NCBI GenBank assembly: GCA_902796035.1
Contig: CADBNR010000026.1
Span: 1-36,625, forward strand
Length of the DNA stretch: 36,625 bases
Source: an uncultured Bacteroidales bacterium
GTDB lineage: Bacteria; Bacteroidota; Bacteroidia; Bacteroidales; Muribaculaceae
Direction: 5' to 3'
Part shown: positions 1 through 6,017 of the stretch, one piece after another
How the letters are laid out: each line of letters starts with the position of its first letter
How positions within the stretch are numbered: position 1 is the first letter of the stretch
Made by a program: the position numbers and the translations under genes
Notes under the pieces: generated by a model
The model's database searches: none
Seen by the model: only the letters and a program-made list of their open reading frames with translations
Told to the model about the DNA's origin: nothing

Positions 1-112
1 AACCCCATAACTCCCTCAACGCAAGAGGGAATCTGCCTGACGAATGACCGCCCTATCATTAACATTTATTATTAAACAAGCTCTTAAGCAAGAATAACCC
101 GACTATAATATC
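1..112. other. Left-edge noncoding stretch
   Basis: No gene is visible in this stretch. A 6-bp inverted repeat (TCCCTC at 12-17 and GAGGGA at 25-30, 7-nt loop) lies near the edge. It could be the 3' hairpin of a gene outside the window, but no T-run follows it on either strand, so I do not call it a terminator. The rest is an AT-rich leader of the DUF418 gene without a clear TAnnTTTG promoter. Confidence 0.3.
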
Positions 113-1297
113 ATGACTACAAACGAAATGCATATTGACGCGACAGTGCGTAAGCACCGGCGCGTTGATGCCGCCGACGTGCTGCGTGGCTTCGCGGTGC
201 TGGCCATTATCCTGCTCCATTCCATCGAGCATTTCAACTTCTATTCCTTTCCCGACACCTCGTCGCAAAGCAATTTCCTGAATTTCTGCGACAAGGCTAT
301 CTGGGACGGTCTGTTCTTCTTGTTCGGCGGCAAGGCATACGCCATATTCGCCATGCTGTTCGGTTTTAGCTTCTTCATCCAGCATGACAACCAGCGTATG
401 CGCGGCAAGGATTTCCGTCTGCGGTTCAGCTGGCGTCTGGTCATCCTGTTCCTTATAGGCAACTTCAACGCGGCGTTCTTTACAGGCGAGATCCTTGTGA
501 TGTATTCGCTCATCGGTTTCGTTCTGGTGCTGACCTGCAAGCTTCCTACAAAATGGATTGTCGCCCTTTCCGCCGTCTGTCTGCTGCAGCCCTCGTGCAT
601 TTACCAGATAATCCGCGCGTTATATTCGGATTCATATCAGATCATGAGTCTGGATACCGCCGCCTACTGGCAGGCGACTTTCGCCATTCAAAGCACAGGC
701 GACTTCTGGTCTACCGTCAAGGTCAACCTCTGGGAAGGACAGCTGGCATCGCTTGCCTGGGCCTGGGAGCATGGCCGCATATTCCAGACGGCCGGACTCT
801 TTATGGCCGGTATGCTTATCGGGCGTCAGGGATGGTTCCATAAAGAAAACCTGAAATATTGGGGCCGCGCTCTTGCCATAGCCTTGGTATGTTTCTTCCC
901 GCTTCACGGCCTGAATGCCATAGCAGGAGATTATATCACGAATCCCAACCTCAAGACTCCCCTTTTGATACTTGTGTCTTCGCTGGCCAACCTCTCGTTC
1001 ATGGTCATACTGGTATCGGGTATCCTGTTCGCCTATTATAAAACCAAGGGACTGAGCCGGGCACTTACTTGGCTCATTCCTTACGGCAAGATGAGCATGA
1101 CCAACTATGTGACGCAGGGTATCATCGGATCGGCTCTGTACTATAACTGGGGTCTGCTCCTGCAGCTCGGCATCACGCCAAGCGTCTTTGTCGGCGTAGC
1201 CATATTCATTGTGCAGTACATCTTCTGCCGTTTCTGGGTAGGCCGTCACAACCACGGCCCGCTGGAATACATCTGGAAACGCCTAACTTGGATATGA
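113..1297 (+). CDS. DUF418-family multi-pass membrane protein
   Basis: The 394-aa protein is an inner-membrane protein of the DUF418 (YeiB-like) family, whose biochemical role is unknown; some relatives are compared with membrane acyltransferases. The N-terminus carries the family signature of a charged stretch then ADVLRGFAVLAIILLH (about residues 21-36), the first of some eight to ten hydrophobic segments. A motif YGKMSMTNYVTQ near residue 325 and a C-terminal GPLEYIWKRLTW are typical of the family. The length is normal and the protein looks intact. The ATG at 113 follows an AT-rich leader with no clear Shine-Dalgarno. It faces the frameshifted gene at 1354-1693 and shares no operon inside the window. 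Its substrate cannot be told from sequence. Confidence 0.85.
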   Translation: MTTNEMHIDATVRKHRRVDAADVLRGFAVLAIILLHSIEHFNFYSFPDTSSQSNFLNFCDKAIWDGLFFLFGGKAYAIFAMLFGFSFFIQHDNQRMRGKDFRLRFSWRLVILFLIGNFNAAFFTGEILVMYSLIGFVLVLTCKLPTKWIVALSAVCLLQPSCIYQIIRALYSDSYQIMSLDTAAYWQATFAIQSTGDFWSTVKVNLWEGQLASLAWAWEHGRIFQTAGLFMAGMLIGRQGWFHKENLKYWGRALAIALVCFFPLHGLNAIAGDYITNPNLKTPLLILVSSLANLSFMVILVSGILFAYYKTKGLSRALTWLIPYGKMSMTNYVTQGIIGSALYYNWGLLLQLGITPSVFVGVAIFIVQYIFCRFWVGRHNHGPLEYIWKRLTWI

Positions 1298-1353
1298 GCC
1301 CAGGAATGTCCTGAGGTTTTGCCTGTTTTGACACTCGGTCCGGAGGGCCGATG
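1298..1353. other. Convergent intergenic gap with a small hairpin
   Basis: The gap between the convergent DUF418 gene and the broken HExxH gene holds a 7-bp stem (1335-1341 with 1345-1351, loop GGA, one G-T pair). No T-run follows on either strand, so it is at best a weak bidirectional 3' hairpin. Confidence 0.3.
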
Positions 1354-1693
1354 CTACTGCACTGTTCTGATGTATCTTAGCCAGCTGTATGGTTTTCTAT
1401 GGTCGAGATAGTCGGGATTCGCATCGTTGGAGTATGCCTCCCTTTCGAATGAGATGGACTGGTAGGCCTTCCACCACTTGCGGTATTTGACTAAATGCGC
1501 CAGCCATTCCAAGACATACAATAAAGAAAGGAATGTAAAGCAGTTCCAGCTGTTGCTGACAATGAATCAGCTCATGGTTCAATATCCGGGGCGTTATCTG
1601 CTTCCTGTCGCGGGTAAACACAAGGCCGAATAGCGTTATGGCGGTGATATCCCCCGCCGGCACCAGCTTCGTCTCTATAACCTTTGTTCTCAT
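1354..1693 (-). pseudogene. Small HExxH membrane protein, broken by a frameshift
   Basis: Reading from the ATG at 1693, the frame gives a basic N-terminus, a hydrophobic stretch, the HExxH motif HELIH (residues 40-44) and then LLYIPFFIV (51-59). After that valine (codon 1519-1517) sensible coding moves to another frame: VLEWLAHLVKYRKWWKAY, later FEREAYSND, ending at a TAG at 1354-1356. Restoring two bases near 1516-1519 (GTATGTC to GTATATGTC) would give one protein of about 113 aa. That edit matches loss of one AT unit by slippage. HExxH followed by a conserved glutamate suggests a zinc-peptidase-like fold, but no function is established. Without the repair, the first frame runs on to a stop near 1397. 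A sequencing error is the main alternative. Confidence 0.7.
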
Positions 1694-1779
1694 TCCTGAT
1701 TTATAACAATCTTCTTTGTCAATTCCTACAGTCGGGCATTGGGTGTATCGCGAAAACAGACACGATGCCTGGAACCGGA

Positions 1780-3258
1780 TCAAGAATCGGCTGGCTCAAA
1801 ATCAATCAGTTCGCCGGGAACCGTGATGTCGTCCGGCTCCTCGTATTCGTTAACAAAGCGGGCCGGAATCTGTTTCTTGGCTTTCAATCCGAGTTTGCTG
1901 AGTCTGTTTGCAAGCGTCGTGACATTATTGTTGCCCGTCGAGAAACGCTTCACGGCGCTGTTGTAGCTGCTCAAGGCATTGTTGAGTCCCTTGCCGACGG
2001 AATCGAGATCCTCGAGGAAAGCCACTATGCTGTTGGCCAGTTTGGTGCCGCATTCCGCTATCTTCTCGGCGTTGGCTGTCTGGTCCTCACTCTGCCACAT
2101 CTGCTCTACAAGGTGCAGCACAGTCACAAGGTGTGTGGGTGACACCATCACCACGTGATTGTCGTATGCCTTAATCCACAGGTCAGGATTGGTGTGCATG
2201 GCCGCCAGATACGCACCTTCATGGGGCATGAACATCAGCACGAAATCGCCTTTCTTGGCTCCTATCTTGCTCTGATAGTCCTTGTTGCGTAGTGTTTTGA
2301 TATGGTTTTCGACCGATGCGAGGTGCTCCTTGGCCAACTGAGCGCGCTTCTCCTCCGTATCGGCCTCCAGCATCTGCAGGTAAGCGGTCAACGACACCTT
2401 GGAGTCAATGATGATGTCGCGGTTGCCGGGGCAATGAATCACGGCGTCAGGACGCAGCCGGTCGCCATCCACTGTCGTGGATTCCTGCGTGACAAACCAT
2501 CTCCCCTCCTGCAGACCTGAATGCTCCAGGATGTTGGCCAATACCATTTCTCCCCACCTGCCCTGTACGCCTGTATTGCCTTTCAAGGCTGTCGCAAGGC
2601 GTCCGGTCTCGCGGCTCACCTCGCTGTTGAGTTTATGCAGATTCTGGATTTCTGCCAATAGCGACATACGGTCTTTCTTATCCACATCGCAGGTGTCACG
2701 ATAACTCTTGATGAATTCCTCAAGGTTGGTTTTCATCGGCGACAGAACTGCCTCGAGAGAAATACGTGAATTGCGGTCCAGCACGGTTGAATTGGCCTGC
2801 AGCACGTCGGCCGCAAGAGCCTTGAACTTCTCGCCGAGCATGTCACGCTCATGCTCCAGTTGCGCCTGATACGAGTTTTTCAGCTCGGCAATTTGTGTCT
2901 CGTATGCCTGTCGGAGTTCTGTCAGTTGTGTCTCGTGCGAACAGCGCAACTGCTGCATCTGCGATTCGCAGGATTGAGTAATCTGCCGAGTTTGGGCTTG
3001 GTGCGCAGCGTTCAGTTGCTCGATTTGTGATTCGTTGAGCCGACGCAGGTCTTCAAGACGTTGACGTGCCGCATCCGCCTCGCTCTGACGCAGACTCTCC
3101 GCAGCCGCTTTACCGCTTTCCAATTCCCGCCTAAGCGACTCCATCGCGCTTTCCGCATGCATCGACTTGTACCTCGCATTCATATATTTACGATAGTAAA
3201 CCACGCAGCATATCAATGCAGCAGCCGATGTCATAGCAAGTATAATGTCAAATATCAT
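1780..3258 (-). CDS. rmuC: DNA recombination protein RmuC
   Basis: RmuC proteins are membrane-anchored, nuclease-fold proteins that limit recombination at inverted repeats; the exact reaction is poorly known. This 492-aa protein has an N-terminal membrane segment (residues 1-22), a long coiled coil rich in Q, E, A and R (about 35-140), and the RmuC domain (about 150-460). The domain includes GNTGVQGRWGEMVLANILEHSGL, shown here only as its core GRWGEMVLANILE, then the DAVIHCPGNRDIIIDSKVSL region, core DSKVSL, and a late FMPHEGAYLAA motif. The ATG at 3258 sits just after GGAGG. A TATATTTG promoter lies about 33 bases upstream. It is intact and of normal length. It diverges from the four-helix-bundle cassette. 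Confidence 0.93.
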   Translation of the reverse strand: MIFDIILAMTSAAALICCVVYYRKYMNARYKSMHAESAMESLRRELESGKAAAESLRQSEADAARQRLEDLRRLNESQIEQLNAAHQAQTRQITQSCESQMQQLRCSHETQLTELRQAYETQIAELKNSYQAQLEHERDMLGEKFKALAADVLQANSTVLDRNSRISLEAVLSPMKTNLEEFIKSYRDTCDVDKKDRMSLLAEIQNLHKLNSEVSRETGRLATALKGNTGVQGRWGEMVLANILEHSGLQEGRWFVTQESTTVDGDRLRPDAVIHCPGNRDIIIDSKVSLTAYLQMLEADTEEKRAQLAKEHLASVENHIKTLRNKDYQSKIGAKKGDFVLMFMPHEGAYLAAMHTNPDLWIKAYDNHVVMVSPTHLVTVLHLVEQMWQSEDQTANAEKIAECGTKLANSIVAFLEDLDSVGKGLNNALSSYNSAVKRFSTGNNNVTTLANRLSKLGLKAKKQIPARFVNEYEEPDDITVPGELIDFEPADS

Positions 3259-3290
3259 AGCCTCCGTTTTAGAAATCCGTTTTCACAAAG

Positions 3291-3322
3291 CAAATATACT
3301 CCATTTTTTCGATTAATCCGAA
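3291..3322 (-). promoter_or_regulatory. Putative rmuC promoter
   Basis: On the minus strand TATATTTG (3298-3291) matches the Bacteroidetes -7 consensus TAnnTTTG. The -33 position, 20 bases upstream, is TTCG (3322-3319), a weak match to TTTG. It overlaps the divergent promoter proposed for the next gene. Confidence 0.5.
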
Positions 3323-3338
3323 TATTTTATTATTTTTG
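3307..3338 (+). promoter_or_regulatory. Putative promoter of the four-helix-bundle/CYTH cassette
   Basis: TTTC (3307-3310), a 20-base spacer and TATTTTTG (3331-3338) match the Bacteroidetes TTTG/TAnnTTTG pattern. Transcription from it would start near 3345, so the first 9-bp repeat array (3356-3418) would lie in the 5' untranslated leader. Confidence 0.45.
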
Positions 3339-3355
3339 TATCTGTATAAGGATTT

Positions 3356-3418
3356 TAGCTACCTTAGCTAATTTAGCTATCTTAGCTACAATAGCTATCT
3401 TAGCTACAATAGCTAAAC
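3356..3418. repeat. 9-bp tandem repeat array 1 (seven units)
   Basis: Seven consecutive 9-bp units all begin TAGCTA and vary in the last three bases (CCT, ATT, TCT, CAA, TCT, CAA, AAC). TAGCTA is its own reverse complement, so the core reads alike on both strands. There are no spacers, so this is not CRISPR. The array lies between rmuC and the four-helix-bundle gene, probably in the latter's transcribed leader. Confidence 0.95.
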
Positions 3419-3453
3419 TAACCCAATATTAACCCCGACAAAAATTAATCCCC

Positions 3454-4026
3454 ATGAGCATTGAAGATTTTGCCAGGTCAAAAACCAGCTACAGAAAGCT
3501 GTATGTCTTTCAGAAATCAGAGGCAATATATGATCTCACATATCATTTTCTTCAGGAACACATAGCGAAATCCGACCGCACTTTCGACCAGATGCTCCAG
3601 GCAGCACGTTCCGGCAAACAGAACATAGTGGAGGGTCGCTCAGACGCCGCATCGTCTGCTGAAATGGAAATCAAATTGTTCGGTGTTGCCAAAGGCAGTC
3701 TGCATGAGTTGCTTAACGACTACCTGGACTATATGCGCACTCGCAACATTCCAATATGGCAAAGTGACCACGCCAGGTACTCTTCTTTGCTTGCAGTGTG
3801 CAAAACGCACAACGACACGGCGTATTACACCTCATTAATCTCTAAAATGAACGATGAGGAATACTGCAACCTGATGCTTACATTGATATACCAGACCATA
3901 CACATGCTTGAAAAGATGATCGATAAGGTAAAATCCGATTTTCTTAAAAACGGAGGAATCAAAGAGCAGATGTATCGCGCCAGGCTCAACTACAGAAATA
4001 ATAACCTCGACCCTCTCAAAAAATAA
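3454..4026 (+). CDS. Four-helix-bundle protein with C-terminal suffix domain
   Basis: This 190-aa protein belongs to the four-helix-bundle family related to proteins encoded in 23S rRNA intervening sequences and to the Avd accessory protein of diversity-generating retroelements. Known members form basic oligomers that bind nucleic acid, but most have no assigned role. The first 110 or so residues are the helical bundle, with the family-like QAARSGKQNIVEG (about 50-62) and GSLHELLNDYLDYM (88-101). The C-terminus, GGIKEQMYRARLNYRN, resembles the suffix domain found on many Bacteroidetes members. No reverse transcriptase or variable repeat is nearby, so it is not part of a complete retroelement here. 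It is bracketed by TAGCTA arrays and is followed 54 nt later by a CYTH gene on the same strand. Confidence 0.8.
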   Translation: MSIEDFARSKTSYRKLYVFQKSEAIYDLTYHFLQEHIAKSDRTFDQMLQAARSGKQNIVEGRSDAASSAEMEIKLFGVAKGSLHELLNDYLDYMRTRNIPIWQSDHARYSSLLAVCKTHNDTAYYTSLISKMNDEEYCNLMLTLIYQTIHMLEKMIDKVKSDFLKNGGIKEQMYRARLNYRNNNLDPLKK

Positions 4027-4044
4027 TTGAATAATCACCGAAAA

Positions 4045-4071
4045 CAGCTACTATAGCTACTATAGCTACAA
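4045..4071. repeat. 9-bp tandem repeat array 2 (three units)
   Basis: Three 9-bp units (CAGCTACTA, TAGCTACTA, TAGCTACAA) fill most of the gap between the four-helix-bundle gene and the CYTH gene, ending 9 bases before the CYTH start codon. They share the unit length and core of the arrays at 3356 and 4522. Confidence 0.93.
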
Positions 4072-4080
4072 CAATCAATA

Positions 4081-4524
4081 ATGAGCAAGGAAATAGAACA
4101 TAAGTATCTTATCATAAATGACGGGTACGTTGCTATGAGTATATCGTCACACCATATACGCCAAGGATATCTTAGCCGCGATCCGGACCGGACGGTGCGT
4201 GTGCGCATTTACGATGACAAGGGATATCTGACAGTAAAGGGTAGAAACAGCGGCGATATACGGCTTGAATTTGAATACGAAGTGCCGATAACCGATGCAG
4301 AAGAGATGCTGGCCCTTTGTCCGCCACCAGTCATCGACAAGACACGGTATATAGTGCCATTCGGCGGCTTCACGTGGGAAGTGGACATCTTCGAGGATCC
4401 GGTGAAGATGGAGACTGCAGAAATCGAACTGCCGGCGTCCGACACCGTATACGAACTGCCTCCGTTCGTGGGGCAGAATGTGACCGGCGACCCACACTAT
4501 TATAACTCGAATTTAGGGAAATAG
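4081..4524 (+). CDS. CYTH-domain protein (triphosphatase-like)
   Basis: CYTH proteins form an eight-stranded tunnel and act on triphosphate substrates with divalent metal, as inorganic triphosphatases, thiamine triphosphatases or class IV adenylate cyclases. The 147-aa protein shows the ExExK signature (E4, E6, K8), tunnel basic residues R40, R42 and K53, the acidic ERs of strand LEFEYEV (E63, E65, E67), K87 and R90, E100 and D102, and E114/E116. All the expected catalytic positions seem present. The length matches the short, single-domain bacterial type without a CHAD domain, which favours a simple triphosphatase, though the substrate is unknown. Its TAG stop is the first three bases of repeat array 3. 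It probably shares a transcript with the four-helix-bundle gene. Confidence 0.88.
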   Translation: MSKEIEHKYLIINDGYVAMSISSHHIRQGYLSRDPDRTVRVRIYDDKGYLTVKGRNSGDIRLEFEYEVPITDAEEMLALCPPPVIDKTRYIVPFGGFTWEVDIFEDPVKMETAEIELPASDTVYELPPFVGQNVTGDPHYYNSNLGK

Positions 4525-4575
4525 CTACTATAGCTACTATAGCTACTTTAGCTACTTTAGCTATTTTAGCTATGA
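4522..4575. repeat. 9-bp tandem repeat array 3 (six units)
   Basis: Six 9-bp units: TAGCTACTA twice, TAGCTACTT twice, TAGCTATTT and TAGCTATGA. The first unit supplies the CYTH stop codon. The array ends 26 bases before the 3' end of the convergent merR gene. The better-conserved units lie next to the CYTH gene, with drift increasing away from it. Confidence 0.95.
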
Positions 4576-4601
4576 CAGCTGCGGAATCGACCGCGCGCGT
4601 T

Positions 4602-4943
4602 TCAGCGGCGCTTCTTCAGGGCGTCCAGCAGGTTCTGCAGCTCGTTGCGGGTCTCGGTCAGCTTCTGGATAATCTCCATGTTGCGCGATATGTTCTCGCG
4701 GTTGGCCTTCAGCTGCTCCTTGGCTGCCTCCATGCGCAGACCCTTCACTTTAAGCAGGTAATAAATTATCTGTAAGCACCGTATATTCTCAGGCGTGTAG
4801 TATCGCTGGTTGGCGGCGCTGCGTCGCGGGGCACATTCGGGGAACTCCGTTTCCCAGTACCTCAACGTGGACGTCGGGACGTCCAGCATGGCGGACACAT
4901 CCCGGATCTTATAATATTTCTTGTCAAATTCCCGATCTTCCAT
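4602..4943 (-). CDS. MerR-family transcriptional regulator
   Basis: The 113-aa protein has an N-terminal winged-helix MerR DNA-binding domain (YYKIRDVSAMLDVPTSTLRYWE, core STLRYWE around residues 24-30, then RYYTPENI) and a C-terminal dimerisation coiled coil (about 75-112). There is no effector domain and no cysteine cluster, so it is not a metal sensor of the classic kind. Short MerR proteins like this are common and conserved in Bacteroidetes beside an M23 peptidase. Its ATG at 4943 lies 13 nt after the stop of the M23 gene, so the two are cotranscribed. The target genes cannot be read from sequence. Confidence 0.9.
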   Translation of the reverse strand: MEDREFDKKYYKIRDVSAMLDVPTSTLRYWETEFPECAPRRSAANQRYYTPENIRCLQIIYYLLKVKGLRMEAAKEQLKANRENISRNMEIIQKLTETRNELQNLLDALKKRR

Positions 4944-4956
4944 ACCTAACCTATTG

Positions 4957-5925
4957 TCATTCCATCACATCGCCTGCACTTTCGGCCTTGGCCGCGAAGT
5001 CGGCGTATTCCTCGGGCGTCATGTCCATAAAATTGAAGTTAGCGGGATTCTGCGGTTCGCCGCGAAACTTCACCTCGTAATGCAGGTGCGGTCCCGATGA
5101 TTTACCGGTAGATCCGACACGGCCTATTATCTGACCACGCTTCACCTCCTGTCCGTTCTCCACCTCAATGCGCGACAGGTGCATATATCGCGTCTGATAG
5201 TTCATGCCATGGTCTATGGCCACCATGTTGCCGTATTGATTGGCGCGCCGTGCCGTCGAGACCTTGCCGTTGGCAGTGGCATAAACCGGAGTTCCCTCGC
5301 GTGCCGCGAAGTCGATGCCGGGATGAAGCTTTATCTCGCCGCTTACGGGATCTCGGCGTTTGCCGAAACCGCTGGATATAGTCACATCCTTCAGAGTAAC
5401 AGGCAGTATGGAAGGCACATGCGAGATTTTGTCCTTCTGCTTCACAGCTTCTTCCTTGATTTGGTCAAACGACAACGACTGCGCATATATCTGTCGCTCT
5501 AACATATCCATGCTTTGCGTCATGGTCTTTACGATGCCGCCGTCGCTCATGCCGGCAAGGTCGCGGTAACGCTTGTCGCTGTTCAGCCCCGCATAGCGCC
5601 ATGTATGGTCTACCGGATCCATCTGAAGCATGACGCGATAAAACTTGTCGTCGCGGTTCTGCAAATGCTCTATCATGTTCTGTGCGTTGTCCAGACGGCG
5701 GTTCAGTATCTCGTACTGCTGCTTTAGGTAACTGTTTTCTTCTCTTAGACGCCGTTCGCCGGGAGTATCGAATATCGAAAAGTATATCACGAACAGGCAG
5801 GCGCATACCACGAGCGACACCAATATATAGCGCACCGCCGCCGTCATCCGTCGCCTCAAGGTCGGGAAGACGCGCTCAAAATTGTCGGTTTCAGGATTAT
5901 ACTTATAGTATTGATTGCGGCTCAT
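4957..5925 (-). CDS. M23-family (LytM-type) metallopeptidase
   Basis: The protein is a membrane-anchored peptidoglycan endopeptidase of the LytM/M23 type, or an activator of other wall hydrolases. From the ATG at 5925 it is 322 aa: a cytoplasmic basic tail, one membrane segment (about 31-50), a short coiled coil (about 60-92), a linker and the LytM domain (about 183-300). The zinc site looks complete: H201 and D205 in HPGIDF, H280 and H282 in GPHLHYEV, plus H249 in YMHL. An active peptidase is therefore likely. An in-frame TTG six codons upstream is possible but would start inside the -7 promoter box. It forms an operon with merR and diverges from alaS. Confidence 0.92.
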   Translation of the reverse strand: MSRNQYYKYNPETDNFERVFPTLRRRMTAAVRYILVSLVVCACLFVIYFSIFDTPGERRLREENSYLKQQYEILNRRLDNAQNMIEHLQNRDDKFYRVMLQMDPVDHTWRYAGLNSDKRYRDLAGMSDGGIVKTMTQSMDMLERQIYAQSLSFDQIKEEAVKQKDKISHVPSILPVTLKDVTISSGFGKRRDPVSGEIKLHPGIDFAAREGTPVYATANGKVSTARRANQYGNMVAIDHGMNYQTRYMHLSRIEVENGQEVKRGQIIGRVGSTGKSSGPHLHYEVKFRGEPQNPANFNFMDMTPEEYADFAAKAESAGDVME

Positions 5926-5936
5926 ATTCTTAAGTT

Positions 5937-5968
5937 CTTGCAAAAATAGTAAATTATGACTAATTTTG
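5937..5968 (+). promoter_or_regulatory. Putative alaS promoter
   Basis: CTTG (5937-5940), a 20-base spacer and TAATTTTG (5961-5968) match the Bacteroidetes primary promoter. The initiation point would fall about 45 bases before the alaS ATG. It overlaps the promoter on the other strand. Confidence 0.6.
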
Positions 5969-5972
5969 CAAT
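5941..5972 (-). promoter_or_regulatory. Putative promoter of the M23 peptidase and merR
   Basis: On the minus strand ATTG (5972-5969), a 20-base spacer and TATTTTTG (5948-5941) fit the Bacteroidetes consensus. The two divergent promoters are almost fully overlaid, so polymerase could not hold both at once. Confidence 0.6.
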
Positions 5973-6017
5973 TCGGATTCTTATAGACACTCTCCCCAAG
6001 GTTAAAATAACAGCAAA

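Noticed and set aside
12-30. Left-edge hairpin as an intrinsic terminator
   Set aside because: No T-run follows the 6-bp stem on either strand.
3356-4575. TAGCTA arrays as CRISPR or DGR variable repeats
   Set aside because: There are no spacers, the unit is only 9 bp, and there is no cas gene or reverse transcriptase.
5926-5943. TTG start six codons upstream for the M23 peptidase
   Set aside because: It would begin inside the putative -7 promoter element; the ATG at 5925 gives a normal basic N-terminus.
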